In this document: positions 1-9,723 of the stretch, piece by piece | Numbering within the stretch: position 1 is the first letter of the stretch | Layout of the letters: every line of letters starts with the position of its first letter | NCBI GenBank assembly: GCA_964631605.1 | Contig: CAZVYG010000077.1 | Location: 1-23,233, forward strand | DNA: 23,233 nt | DNA from: JARKQH01 sp964631605 | Lineage (GTDB): Bacteria; Verrucomicrobiota; Verrucomicrobiia; Limisphaerales; UBA8199 | Direction: 5' to 3' | Notes under the pieces: model-generated | What the model saw: only the letters and a program-made list of their open reading frames with translations | Told to the model about the DNA's origin: nothing | Databases searched by the model: none | Position numbers and translations under genes: made by a program

Positions 1-3000
1 TCTGTCCCGCACCGAGGCTCAAGCCGGAGGTGCCCTTGGCGGAGGTATCGAGAGTGCCCCCCGCTGCCAGGGTGATGAGCGGGGTGCTCGCCAGCGTCCC
101 GGCCGCGCCCAGGACCAGCCGCCCGCCATTGATTGCGGTGTTTCCCTTATAGGTGTTGTTACCCAGGAGGGTGAGAGAGCCCGAATTCACCGTGAGTGAG
201 AGTTTTCGCAGGTTGTCCACGATTCGGCCATCCAGCGTGCTCTGATTGGTTCCGCCATCGAAGGTGAAGACCGAATCAGCGGTCGCGCTGCCATTGGTGA
301 TCCAATGGTTCGCGCCATTGATCGTCGAGAGGGCGGTGACGGTCTGGTTAAAGCCGTTCAGATCAAGTGTCCCGGAACTGCTGCCGGACTGACCGAGGCT
401 GAGCGGCGCCGAGGGATACAGGGCATTATCCGCACCCAGCAGAATTCTGCCATAGGCAATCGAGGTTCGGGCCGACACATTGGCTGGGTTGCTAAACTCC
501 CAGGAGGTGTTGTCGGTGATCGCCAGCGTGCCGTTTGGCATCTCGACCTTCCCGGAAATCTTCCCGCACAGGCCCGCCGTGCCGCGGAAGAAGGCGGTGC
601 CGGTGAAGTTGTTGGTGCCCAGGATTGGGCCAGTGATATTGAAGATATTCGTGCCCGCTCCGCTGTAGAACCCCACAATGCCGGAGCCCTCCAGCAGCAT
701 CGGACCCGCCCAGGTATTGGTCAGGAAGTCGGCGGTGATTGAGCAACGGTAATCGCCCCCGTAGGAAGTGGCCCGGAAGAGGCCAACCACACTCTCCGGC
801 GTGGTGATACCGCCGCGCAGATACAGCCGCGTGCCGGCGCCTCCGGCCACGGTGGTGTCGTAGTTGACGATCACGGTTTTGTTGGTGCCTGCAGCGTAAC
901 TGTTGGAAAGGACCAGGTTGCCCAGGCTCACGACCACGTCGCCCTCGAACGAGTTGGTAGCCATGAGATGAACCGAGCCAGCTTCCGTCTTTGTAATTCC
1001 TCCCGGCCCGCTCAAGGGCCCGAAGAAGTAAAGGGTGCTTCCGCTTGCAGCGCCGAGGTTAGCCTTCCCTCCGAGCAGGTTAACCGGACCGACCACCTGG
1101 TTGCCAGTCCCACTGCCGGCGCGAACGGTGCTGCTGTTTTCCAGAGCAATTCGTTTGTCGAGCGGAACCGTGGAGCTCCAGATCAGCAAGGTCGCATTGG
1201 AGCGAACGGTGAGCGTATTGGCGGGGTTGCCGAGACCGGTCGTGCCGGCTTCATAAGAAAAGACGCCGCCCTGAACATCAATGTCGGCCAACGCGGAATC
1301 CACGGCAACATTCACCAGTGAGAACTGGCTGCCGCTCACCTTGACAAGGTTGAAAGGCGAGCCGCCCTGCATGGTCAAGGTGCCGGCGGGACTCATGCTG
1401 GCGCTGCGAATGTCCCAGCGATTCGGGCCGCCGAAAGTGGTGTCGCCGGTCAAAACGACATCATGCAGCGCGTTGTTCTGACCCCCGCCGGTGTTGATGA
1501 TGGCCCCCAGCCCGCCAAAGCCGGCGCCCTGGGCGTTGACGATTTCATTGCCAAGGTTCAAGCCGTTCACATCCAGAGTGCCGCCTGATTGGATGGTCGT
1601 CTGGCCCGAGGTGTCACCCAGGGCAGAGCCATTCGCCGTCCGCAGGATGCCATTGTTCACGGTAAAGGAGCCGCCAAAACCGGTGTTGGCGGCGCTGATG
1701 GTCAGCGTGTTGGTGTTCGCTTTCTCGAGGGTCCCGGCGCCACTGAGCGGGGCCGAAAGAGTGACCGGCAGTGGTTGGTCGAGCACGACCTTGCCGCCGT
1801 TGATGGCGATACCCAGGCCGTAATCGTTGAGGGCGTTGTTGGCGATGACAAGGTTGCCGGCATTATTCGTGATGCCATAAACAAACTTGTTGGCTGAGGT
1901 GTTGGCCAGGGTGGCCGTCCCGCCCCCCTCCACTCCCAGGCCTGCAGTGACCAGGGAGCCGGCGCCAGTGAGAGTGATCGCCTTGGAAGCATTGTTGAAC
2001 ACCACCGAGGAAGGGTCCAGGGTGCCGACGAGGCTGACCGTGGTGCTGACCGCGGTGTCGTCGAATACCACCGTGTCGCCCGCATAGAATGTGTCCACCG
2101 CGACGCCGTTGAGCCAGTTGGCGGTGGTTTTGAGGTCCCAGAAGCTTGGGTTGACCGGATCGGCTCCCTGCCACGTGAGCAAGGCGGAGGGAGTGCCGCT
2201 TGCCTGCACTTGCAGGGTGTAGCCGAAACCAGCGTCAGTAGGCAGCACCACAAAACTATAGCGCGAATCCGTGGTAATCGTGAAGTTGGTCTCGGTGCCG
2301 CTGGGCATGGGGGTGCCGCCATTGATGATGAGGGTGTAGGGGTTCGCGGTATCCAGCAAGGACAGCGGGCGCAACTTCAGTGTGTTGATCCCCCCCGCAG
2401 TGACCCCAAGAGCGCTGATTTGATCGCTGCCCGCAGCATAGGGGCTGGGACCCAGCTCGAATTCAAGCGAGGCGTTGGTTAAACCAAGGCTGCCATTGAT
2501 GGTTAAGGTTCCGGGGCTGCCGCCGGGCGCAACGGTCGAGCCGGCGCCGGCATTGAGGTTGCCGTTGACAGAGCCCGCACCAGCCAGGGTCTGGCCGGCA
2601 CCGAGCGCAAGGCCGCCGGCAATCTGGGAAACGTCCAATAGGGTTCCGCTGGCCAGACTCAACAGCGGCGTGTTGGGCAGGGCCGCCTCTGCTCCGAGGG
2701 TGAGTCCGCCCCCGTTGACGAGGGTATTGCCCGCATAGGTGTTGGTGCCATAGAGATAGAGCGTCTGCGCCCCCGCCTTGGTGAGTCCGCCGGCGCCTCC
2801 GATCCCGCTGTAAACCGCCAGGCTGCCAGCATTGATGTTCCAGATGCTATCCGCCGCCAGGGTCACCGGCCCCACAATCGTGTTGGTGCCCGACCCGTTG
2901 TCAATGTTGGCCGTCGCCCCACCATTCAGGATCAGCGGCTTGTAGAAATTGTTGCTCAAGTTCCAGAGACGAAGCGAGGTGTTGGAAGCGAGGCTGAGCG

Positions 3001-5044
3001 TTTTGGCCGCGTCTCCCAGCGTGCTGGTGGTCTCGTACCCAAAGGTGCCCTCCAGCACGTCAATGTCGCCGAGGGCCGGGTCCGTTGCGACACCGACAAG
3101 CGTGAATTGATTGGCGCCCTTCTTGGTGAGTTTGTAAGGGTTGCCGCCGGTATTGAGATACGCGTTGCCGCCGATGTTCCGAATGTCAAACCGCCCGGTT
3201 CCACCCACGGTCGTGTTGCCCGTCATCGTCACCACCCGCAACGCATTATTTTGCCCCGCCCCGAGGTTCACCAGGGCCCCGGCGCTATTCATGCCTTCGC
3301 CTTCGACATAAACGGGCTCGAAGCCGATGTCCTGCCCGTTCACATTCAACGTCCCGCCATTGCTGACGATGGTGCCGCCCACGATGCTTCCCAGAACCCG
3401 GCCATTTGCCAGGGTGAGCATGCCATTGGTCACCACGGTCGGTCCGGTGTACTGGTGGGGGTTGTTGTTGTTGGCCTGGGCCAGCGTTAAGGTCCCCGTG
3501 CCTCCTTTGTAAAGGCCCATCGAGCCCCCCAACCGGGCGGAGCCGCTGCTGGTCAGGGTAAAGCTGTTGGTCGTGTCCACGATCACGGCCGAGGGCTGCA
3601 CCATCCCGATGTTCGGTCCCACGGCCAGGAGGGTCACCGGGTTCAGATAGCTGCCCGAGTCATCCAACTTGACGGCGTCACCCTGATAAAACACATCGGG
3701 CGTCGCGCCGTTGAGGAAATTAGGAGTGACGCCAATATCCCAGTAGAGCCCTTGGGTGCCCTGCCAGACGAGACTGACCGGCGTGCCGTTGGCAATGGTC
3801 ATGTTGACCTGGCCGGGCGTGGAGGTGTCGAAAGTGGCGCCGTAGCGCGGGTTTTCGCAAACGAGAGTGCAACCGGTGAAGTCGCCCGTCCCGGTGTAAT
3901 TGATGAGCCGATAGGTGCCATTGGCCAGGCTGCCCGCCAGCGCGTTGATCTGCACGGTGATCGTCCCCTTCAGCGTCAGGTTGCCGTTGACCTGAAGCAG
4001 GTCATTCACGCCCGCGCCTGCGGTGGTCACGCTGGCCAGGTCGTAAGTGAGAAAACCGTTGGTCGCGGCGACATTGTTGTTCACGGTCAAAGTCCCGGCT
4101 TCGAAGATGCCGCCGGGGCCCACGATGCCGTTGGGCCCAACGGAAACCGGCCCATTGATGATGCCGGTGCCGCCCAAGGACGCGTTGGTCGTCACAAAAA
4201 CTGCGCTGCTCGCGCTCAGCGAACCGTTGATCAGCGCCCAGCACCAGGAATTGTTCGCCGTGGCGTTGCCGATCGTCGTCGGACCGGTGTACGTATTGGC
4301 GGCATTGAGGCTGATCGGGCCAGGCGTAACGTCACTCTTCAGCGTGAGACTGCCCGAGCCGGTGATGACACTGTTGATGATGACAGGCGAGCCCCAGCCC
4401 GCCAGCAGGTAACCCCCCGAAGCCCCGAGCGTAATGCCGCGGGTGGGACCGATGGTCAGGGTGTTGGGGTTGTGATTCATGAGGGTCCCGCTGTTGAGCG
4501 TAATCGCATCCGCCTCATAGGTGACAGGCTCGGCGCCGATGGTGTAGCCCGACAGAAAGCGGGTGGTGCCGGCATTCAGATACACTTTACCGCTGAAATT
4601 GTTGCTGGCCGTGTTCAGGATGAGCGTCGAGGTGCCCAGCTTCGTGAAGCCCTGGCTGCCGGTGAACGGCGCGTTGAAATTCACCGTGCGGTTCCCGGAA
4701 TCAATCGTGGGTGAACCCGACACAACTTGCAGCGTCAGGACGTTGCCACCCGACGCGGCAAAGGTCCAGTCGTGGCTCGAGGTGGTGTCGTCGTTGAACC
4801 GGATTTTGCCCACCGTTCGTGGGCCGTCGAGCGTCAAAGTGCGCGCCGCAGTGATGTTGTAGGCGATGTTGGCGGTGGCTCCAATCCCGTCAGCGATTTG
4901 ATTATTGGTCCAACGGCTGGCCACGCTCCAGTTGTCGCTGGCGTCGGCATTCCATTTGCCGTCCACCGCCGACGCCCACGGAGCGCCGGCCAAAAAGACG
5001 GTGACCATGGCTGAGGCTATGACTGGTTTTGCTATGGTTTTCAT
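1..5044 (-). CDS. Autotransporter-associated beta-strand repeat protein, secreted, 3' part missing (runs off left edge)
   Basis: One minus-strand frame stays open from an ATG at 5044 to the left edge, giving 1681 codons with no stop; the C-terminus lies outside the window. The N-terminus begins MKTIAKPVIASAM and ends in a signal-peptidase site of the APWASA type near residue 26. The rest is Gly/Asn/Thr-rich beta-helix sequence with many copies of the PATR-type repeat (patterns such as NTYxGxTxxNGGxLxLG, for example near 4290, 3450, 2730, 1640 and 150). Larger modules recur: a WD..T.N.LNG..xD.FY.GD.V..DD block at about 3660-3745 and again at 2060-2150, and a GGTLxVNG..GGGQNNAL block at 3190-3350 and 1397-1590. 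Such proteins are exported surface or extracellular proteins, often very long in Verrucomicrobiota; the exact function is unknown. A C-terminal barrel or PEP-CTERM sorting signal may lie beyond the edge. There is no good Shine-Dalgarno site before the ATG. Confidence 0.9.
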   Translation of the reverse strand, partial: MKTIAKPVIASAMVTVFLAGAPWASAVDGKWNADASDNWSVASRWTNNQIADGIGATANIAYNITAARTLTLDGPRTVGKIRFNDDTTSSHDWTFAASGGNVLTLQVVSGSPTIDSGNRTVNFNAPFTGSQGFTKLGTSTLILNTASNNFSGKVYLNAGTTRFLSGYTIGAEPVTYEADAITLNSGTLMNHNPNTLTIGPTRGITLGASGGYLLAGWGSPVIINSVITGSGSLTLKSDVTPGPISLNAANTYTGPTTIGNATANNSWCWALINGSLSASSAVFVTTNASLGGTGIINGPVSVGPNGIVGPGGIFEAGTLTVNNNVAATNGFLTYDLASVTTAGAGVNDLLQVNGNLTLKGTITVQINALAGSLANGTYRLINYTGTGDFTGCTLVCENPRYGATFDTSTPGQVNMTIANGTPVSLVWQGTQGLYWDIGVTPNFLNGATPDVFYQGDAVKLDDSGSYLNPVTLLAVGPNIGMVQPSAVIVDTTNSFTLTSSGSARLGGSMGLYKGGTGTLTLAQANNNNPHQYTGPTVVTNGMLTLANGRVLGSIVGGTIVSNGGTLNVNGQDIGFEPVYVEGEGMNSAGALVNLGAGQNNALRVVTMTGNTTVGGTGRFDIRNIGGNAYLNTGGNPYKLTKKGANQFTLVGVATDPALGDIDVLEGTFGYETTSTLGDAAKTLSLASNTSLRLWNLSNNFYKPLILNGGATANIDNGSGTNTIVGPVTLAADSIWNINAGSLAVYSGIGGAGGLTKAGAQTLYLYGTNTYAGNTLVNGGGLTLGAEAALPNTPLLSLASGTLLDVSQIAGGLALGAGQTLAGAGSVNGNLNAGAGSTVAPGGSPGTLTINGSLGLTNASLEFELGPSPYAAGSDQISALGVTAGGINTLKLRPLSLLDTANPYTLIINGGTPMPSGTETNFTITTDSRYSFVVLPTDAGFGYTLQVQASGTPSALLTWQGADPVNPSFWDLKTTANWLNGVAVDTFYAGDTVVFDDTAVSTTVSLVGTLDPSSVVFNNASKAITLTGAGSLVTAGLGVEGGGTATLANTSANKFVYGITNNAGNLVIANNALNDYGLGIAINGGKVVLDQPLPVTLSAPLSGAGTLEKANTNTLTISAANTGFGGSFTVNNGILRTANGSALGDTSGQTTIQSGGTLDVNGLNLGNEIVNAQGAGFGGLGAIINTGGGQNNALHDVVLTGDTTFGGPNRWDIRSASMSPAGTLTMQGGSPFNLVKVSGSQFSLVNVAVDSALADIDVQGGVFSYEAGTTGLGNPANTLTVRSNATLLIWSSTVPLDKRIALENSSTVRAGSGTGNQVVGPVNLLGGKANLGAASGSTLYFFGPLSGPGGITKTEAGSVHLMATNSFEGDVVVSLGNLVLSNSYAAGTNKTVIVNYDTTVAGGAGTRLYLRGGITTPESVVGLFRATSYGGDYRCSITADFLTNTWAGPMLLEGSGIVGFYSGAGTNIFNITGPILGTNNFTGTAFFRGTAGLCGKISGKVEMPNGTLAITDNTSWEFSNPANVSARTSIAYGRILLGADNALYPSAPLSLGQSGSSSGTLDLNGFNQTVTALSTINGANHWITNGSATADSVFTFDGGTNQSTLDGRIVDNLRKLSLTVNSGSLTLLGNNTYKGNTAINGGRLVLGAAGTLASTPLITLAAGGTLDTSAKGTSGLSLGAGQ

Positions 5045-5573
5045 GGTGTTTCTGTTGAGTTTGTTGAGGTTTAAAACATGGGGTGAAGCGGTTTTGCCGT
5101 CGGCCGGTACGGGTGTGAAAGGCCTAACTGCCGTTGAAAAACAAGAAGGAAACCGGCAAACGGCTGCAACAGACCGCCGGCCCTTCTTGAACCCTGACCT
5201 GATTTCCCGGCCCTGCCTGTAGCGAGCCGAACTAAAGCCATGAAAGTTGTTTGCAAGGTCTTGGCTTAGCTAATAACTGAAGTCTAAGCAGATAATGGTC
5301 CGCCTGTCAAGAAGGTCTTGAGCTTTGGATCCGTTGCTTGGATACGGTCCCCCTTGCCGTGGCTGGAACCGAACGGCAGCGCCAGCAGACAAAAACAGGC
5401 GGATTTCCAGGGTGGGATTTTCAGATGGACAAAATTGCCGCTTTCGTCCCACACTGCCTACCGCAAGTCATGGAAGTTATGGATTTGCAGGCTGACCAAA
5501 CTAACGCGGCGGCCCCGTCCCCCCGCCATGAACCTGCGGGTTCAAGGGCGGCCGCAACACGAACACCATCATT
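5045..5573. other. Divergent intergenic region between the repeat protein and the cytochrome
   Basis: This 529-bp spacer separates two divergently transcribed genes. It should hold both promoters and both 5' leaders. I can support one minus-strand promoter candidate, described separately; no convincing plus-strand promoter for the cytochrome gene stood out. Short open frames cross it, but they extend antisense into the flanking genes and have no recognisable protein features. No repeat, RNA gene or mobile-element end was seen. Confidence 0.6.
5281..5310 (-). promoter_or_regulatory. Candidate sigma-70-type promoter for the repeat protein
   Basis: Reading the minus strand, a perfect TTGACA (5310-5305) is followed after 18 bases by TAGACT (5286-5281), which matches four of six bases of the -10 consensus. 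It would produce a leader of roughly 230 nucleotides before the ATG at 5044. The call rests on consensus match only; the long leader leaves room for another start site nearer the gene. Confidence 0.4.
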
Positions 5574-8222
5574 ATGAAACCGAACCCGTTCACCGCCCCC
5601 ATTGGAGCCCACCGGCCGCCCCCACGCACCGTTTTCGCTTTGCTGCTGTGGATTCTGCTGCTGGCGCCAGCAGTCTGCCTGGCGCGACCCAACATCCGGG
5701 ATGCGTTTTTTGCGGCTTATCCTTCCGCCGTCGGGTCGGTGCTGGATACTGTCCCGAGCCACCCCGGCCACTGCGGGGTTTGCCACATGGATTTTAACGG
5801 GGCCGGCACGCGCAACCCGTACGGCGACGCCGTGAAAAACTCCGGCTTCGCCCTCAACACGACGACGGGCCGCGCCAACGCCATTAATTCGCTTCGCGGT
5901 GCGGACCCTGACAACGACGGCTTTGTTACGGACACGGAGGTGACAAACAGGATCACTTACGCAAACACACCGACCTTCCCGGGCTTGACCCCGGGTAACG
6001 TGGGACAAGTGCTCAACGTGGCAATTAGTGATATCCAAGGGCATTTGGTGCCCTCGACGGGAGTGGACACCACACCGCCCAACGTAACCGTTACGTTCCC
6101 CAACGGCGGCCAAATCCTGGTGGGCAACCGGGCCACCAACGTGACTTGGACGGCCAGTGATGCCAGCGGAATAGCCGGCGTCAGCATCTACCTGTCACTC
6201 GACAACGGCGCCACCTATGAACCCATCGCCCTGGGTCTGGGCAACAGCGGCAGCTTTGCCTGGGTGCCGGCCAATCGCCCCGCCACCAATACTGTCCGCA
6301 TCCGGGTGGTCGCGACGGACAATGCCTCGAACACCAACCAGGACGAAAGCAATGACCCGTTCACCATCGTCCCGCCGCCCGGGGGGCGAGTGCCGACGAC
6401 CCTGCGGGATTTTGACATGCCGGGAACCCAACCTTTTGGGGGCGGGCCGGCGCTCGACCCGCCGACCGGCTGCGCCAATTGTCACGGCAATTACAACCCC
6501 TCAGTCGAGCCATACTTCAACTGGCAGGGCAGCATGATGGCTCACGCCTCCATTGATCCGCTATTCGAGGCGAATCTGGTTATCGCCAACCAGGACGCCC
6601 CGGATTCGGGCGACCTGTGTCTGCGTTGCCACCTCCCCCGCGGCTGGCTGGCTGGACGCTCGGTGCCAACCGACGGCAGCGGCATGCTGCTGGAGGACAA
6701 GAGGGGTGTGTCCTGTGACCTTTGCCACCGGATGGTGGACCCCGTGTTCACCCCTGGCGCCAGCCCTGCCATTGATTCGAGCATCCTGGCCGGCTTGACC
6801 TTTGCGGACACCAACGTTGGCAATGGCATGTTCGTCGTGGATCCCTTCTCCTACCAACGCGGGCCTTTCGCGGATGCGGCCGCGCTCCACGCCTTCCTGG
6901 CATCGCCTCTCCATCGCAAAGCGGCCATCTGCGGCACCTGCCACGACGTGAGCAACCCGGCCTTCCAGAGAGACGAGCACGGCAACTACCTCGCCAATGC
7001 CTTGAACACACGCGCCACCAACTTCTCGCCGCACTTCATGGCGCCGGTCGAGCGCACTTACAGCGAGTGGCTCGCCAGCGACTACAACACCCCCTCCGGC
7101 GTTTATGCGCCGAAATTCGCCGGCAACAAGGCCGACGGCCGGGTCGCCATCTGCCAGGATTGTCACATGCGCGACGTGGCCGGCCACGGGTGCGACCCGG
7201 CACAGTTCCCGACTGTACCGCTTCGCCCGGATATCCCGCTTCACGACATGACCGGTGGCAGCACCTGGATGCCGGGTCTGCTGACCAACCTCCATCCAGA
7301 CCAGGTCAGTGCCGCCGCAGTCCAAGCCGGCATCCAGCGTTCGATCGAAATGCTCACCAACGCCGCCACCCTCGTGGTCGGCGATGCTCCCGGCCAGCTC
7401 AAGGTGACCGTCACCAACGAAACCGGCCATAAACTGCCCACCGGCTACCCTGAAGGCCGCCGCATCTGGATCAATGTCAAATTCTATGATGATTCCATGA
7501 CTTTGCTCGGCGAGTCCGGCGCCTACAATCCGGCTACCGGCGTATTAACCCATGACGAGCAGGTGAAGATTTACGAGGTCCATCCCGGCCTGGAAACCAA
7601 CCTCGCCAATGCCCTGGAACTCGAGCCCGGTCCTTCCCTCCATTTCGTGCTTAACAACCGCATCTATGAAGACAACCGCATCCCGCCGCGCGGATTCAAC
7701 CATGCTGCCTTTGCCGCGTTCGGGGGAGCGCCTGTCGGACACCATTACGAGGACGGCCAGTATTGGGATGACACCCTCTACACTCTTCCGGCCGGCGCCA
7801 CCCGCGCCGAGGTGCGACTGTATTACCAGAGCACCAGCAAGGAGTTCATTGAATTCCTGCGCGACGAAAACAAAACGAACAACAAGGGCCAGGAACTCTA
7901 CGCGCTGTGGAACGACAACGGCAAATGCCCTCCCACCCTCATGGCAGAGGCTGTTTGGGTGCCGGCCTTTGAATTGCAATACGCCGGTTTTGCCTCCCCG
8001 GGCAAATTCCGCCTTCAGTTCCGTTCACGGCCGGGGGTGACTTATACCGTCCAGTACAAGGATTCGATTGATGCTGCCACGTGGCAAGATTTCGCCGCCA
8101 ACGGCACGCTGGTCGCGTCCGGCACCACCACCAGCTTCGAGGACGATTTCAGTTCGAACAGCTCCGGCGGACCCCCGGCAACCGGCGCAAGGTTCTACCG
8201 CATCAGCTACACCTCGCCATAA
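5574..8222 (+). CDS. Secreted hexahaem c-type cytochrome with EF-hand loop and Ig-like domain
   Basis: The 882-residue protein has an N-terminal signal sequence (hydrophobic stretch about 20-36, likely cut after CLA at 37). Six CXXCH haem-attachment motifs are present: CGVCH at 67-71, CANCH at 300-304, CLRCH at 349-353, CDLCH at 381-385, CGTCH at 453-457 and CQDCH at 527-531. Between haems 1 and 2 lies a DPDNDGFVTDTE loop (111-122) with the 1-3-5-12 acidic pattern of a calcium-binding EF-hand, then an Ig/FN3-like segment (about 166-266). Haems 2-6 resemble cytochrome c554-type multihaem proteins, including the ERTYSEW segment near 493-499. The final 85 residues form a beta-rich tail common in secreted verrucomicrobial proteins. 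It should act outside the cytoplasm in electron transfer; partner and substrate are not evident. It stands alone between minus-strand genes. The ATG at 5574 lacks a clear ribosome site but directly precedes the signal sequence. Confidence 0.88.
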   Translation: MKPNPFTAPIGAHRPPPRTVFALLLWILLLAPAVCLARPNIRDAFFAAYPSAVGSVLDTVPSHPGHCGVCHMDFNGAGTRNPYGDAVKNSGFALNTTTGRANAINSLRGADPDNDGFVTDTEVTNRITYANTPTFPGLTPGNVGQVLNVAISDIQGHLVPSTGVDTTPPNVTVTFPNGGQILVGNRATNVTWTASDASGIAGVSIYLSLDNGATYEPIALGLGNSGSFAWVPANRPATNTVRIRVVATDNASNTNQDESNDPFTIVPPPGGRVPTTLRDFDMPGTQPFGGGPALDPPTGCANCHGNYNPSVEPYFNWQGSMMAHASIDPLFEANLVIANQDAPDSGDLCLRCHLPRGWLAGRSVPTDGSGMLLEDKRGVSCDLCHRMVDPVFTPGASPAIDSSILAGLTFADTNVGNGMFVVDPFSYQRGPFADAAALHAFLASPLHRKAAICGTCHDVSNPAFQRDEHGNYLANALNTRATNFSPHFMAPVERTYSEWLASDYNTPSGVYAPKFAGNKADGRVAICQDCHMRDVAGHGCDPAQFPTVPLRPDIPLHDMTGGSTWMPGLLTNLHPDQVSAAAVQAGIQRSIEMLTNAATLVVGDAPGQLKVTVTNETGHKLPTGYPEGRRIWINVKFYDDSMTLLGESGAYNPATGVLTHDEQVKIYEVHPGLETNLANALELEPGPSLHFVLNNRIYEDNRIPPRGFNHAAFAAFGGAPVGHHYEDGQYWDDTLYTLPAGATRAEVRLYYQSTSKEFIEFLRDENKTNNKGQELYALWNDNGKCPPTLMAEAVWVPAFELQYAGFASPGKFRLQFRSRPGVTYTVQYKDSIDAATWQDFAANGTLVASGTTTSFEDDFSSNSSGGPPATGARFYRISYTSP

Positions 8223-8452
8223 GGCAGGGACTTTCGGCGAAGGCAAAACCAAGGCAAATTCACCCAAAGCAAGACGGCTTGTGCCGTGCCGATCCGGTAA
8301 AGCTCCACGGCCCAAGCCCCGGTCTTCCCAACCCACCTCACTGCCGCCATGCGCACGGGAGAAAAGCCGGTCAGGCATACAACCGTCGGGATTGGGGAAA
8401 GACACCAAATCAAGGCCAAAATGATCGTCCGCGTGGCCTTAAAAAACCAAGT

Positions 8453-8483
8453 CAGCGGCACCCCCGCCAGGGGGGTGCCGCTG
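8453..8483 (-). terminator. Strong hairpin terminator between convergent genes
   Basis: A perfect 13-bp stem (CAGCGGCACCCCC pairing with GGGGGTGCCGCTG) closes a 5-base loop. On the minus strand it lies 28 bases after the pilC-like stop codon at 8512, and six T residues follow shortly after (TTTTTT at 8441-8446), so it fits an intrinsic terminator for that gene. On the plus strand the trailing sequence is only weakly T-rich, so use by the cytochrome transcript is possible but less certain. The remainder of the 8223-8511 gap shows nothing else. Confidence 0.8.
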
Positions 8484-8511
8484 TTCTTGATACGCGGAGG
8501 TGAGTTGCGTC

Positions 8512-9723
8512 CTACCGCTTCGGGTTGACGATCTCGGGCATTTTGAAGATCGGCAGGAACATGCAAATCACCATGCCCCCCACCACCACTCCGAGGAACA
8601 CAATCAGAATTGGCTCGATCAGTGAAGTCAGTCCGGACAACGTGGTCTCGATCTCCTCGTCCAGGAAATCCGCAACCCGCTCCAGCATATTGTCTATCTT
8701 CCCCGTCTGCTCGCCGGCGGTGATCATGCGAATGATCATGCTCGGAAACACGGGGTGCTTCGCCAGCGAGGCGGAAATGCTTTCGCCCCGCTCGATGTCC
8801 ACCGCCGCGCTCTTGATCGCTTTCTCCATCACCACGTTGCCAACCGTTTGAGATACGATGTTGAGCACCTCCAGAATCGGCACCCCGCTGCGGACCAGGG
8901 AGGCCAGCGTCCGGGTGAAGCGCGCAAGGCAAATCTTGTGGGCGATAACGCCAAAGATTGGCATTCGGATCCGATAGGAATCCCAAACCCTGCGGCCGAA
9001 AGGTGTTTTGATGAAATAGAACCAAGCGTAAACCAACCCACCCCCACCGAGAAGAATCAACAGGATGTATTTCTTTACTATTTCGCTCAGATTAATCAGG
9101 AACTGCGTGGGTGCGGGAAGTTCGGCGCCAAAGCTGTCAAATATCTCTCCGAACACGGGCACGACCTTAACCAACAGGAAGATGGTAATCAGAATGGCCA
9201 CCACCGTTACGACGGTGGGGTACATCATGGCCGACTTGACCTTTTTCCTCAGGCGCGCACTGTTTTCAAGGTAGGTGGCCAGGCGAGCCAGGATTTCGGC
9301 CAGCAAACCGCCTTTTTCACCCGCGGCAACCATGCAAACGTACAGGCGGCTGAAAGCTTTGGGATGTTTTTGGAGCGCCTCGGAAAAACTGTCGCCGGCC
9401 TCCACACGGGCACAAACGTCTTTGATGACGTCGCGCATGACCTTGTTGGTGGTTTGCTCGGCCAAGGCTTGGAGGGACTGGACCATTGCCAGGCCCGCAT
9501 CAATCATCGTGGCCAATTGCCGAGTGAAGACAACCAAGTCCGCCAACGCGACTCGACCGCCACTGGTTTTTCCTTTCTTGCCAACTTTCTCCTGGATGGA
9601 GACAACCAACAAATTCCGGTTAAGGAGAGCGGCGATGGCTGCCTGTTCCGAGGCCGCTTCCACCGAACTGGTAATCTGTCGGCCGGAGCCGCTTTCCCGC
9701 GCTACATAGACAAAAGAGGCCAT
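8512..9723 (-). CDS. Type IV pilus / type II secretion inner-membrane platform protein (PilC/GspF family)
   Basis: The 403-residue protein carries the two T2SSF domains of this family, at about 63-189 and 266-388. Each has the signature order of a cytoplasmic helical bundle with AGEKGG (134-139) or AGEQTG (336-341) followed by a membrane segment. Membrane segments are predicted at about 169-190, 217-237 and 368-391. These proteins anchor the assembly ATPase to the inner membrane and drive pilus or pseudopilus assembly. I start it at the ATG at 9723 (MASFVYVARE), which matches the usual start of family members; an in-frame ATG 48 bases upstream adds 16 residues that do not look conserved. It is an orphan here: no PilB/GspE ATPase or pilin gene adjoins it. 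Length is normal (about 400 residues). PilC versus GspF cannot be decided without the missing neighbours. Confidence 0.9.
   Translation of the reverse strand: MASFVYVARESGSGRQITSSVEAASEQAAIAALLNRNLLVVSIQEKVGKKGKTSGGRVALADLVVFTRQLATMIDAGLAMVQSLQALAEQTTNKVMRDVIKDVCARVEAGDSFSEALQKHPKAFSRLYVCMVAAGEKGGLLAEILARLATYLENSARLRKKVKSAMMYPTVVTVVAILITIFLLVKVVPVFGEIFDSFGAELPAPTQFLINLSEIVKKYILLILLGGGGLVYAWFYFIKTPFGRRVWDSYRIRMPIFGVIAHKICLARFTRTLASLVRSGVPILEVLNIVSQTVGNVVMEKAIKSAAVDIERGESISASLAKHPVFPSMIIRMITAGEQTGKIDNMLERVADFLDEEIETTLSGLTSLIEPILIVFLGVVVGGMVICMFLPIFKMPEIVNPKR

Noticed and set aside
3752..4714. A 320-codon plus-strand open frame
   Set aside because: It is antisense to the repeat protein, whose frame is continuous, has a signal peptide and shows the repeat family pattern. 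The antisense product is Arg/Gly/Ala/Val-rich without recognisable features.
5421..6113. A 230-codon minus-strand open frame entering the spacer before the cytochrome
   Set aside because: It overlaps the first part of the cytochrome antisense and has no coherent protein features; the plus frame contains signal peptide and haem site.
6200..6500. Mobile element or CRISPR signals anywhere in the window, checked in passing here and elsewhere
   Set aside because: No transposase, integrase, terminal inverted repeats or regularly spaced repeats were seen.
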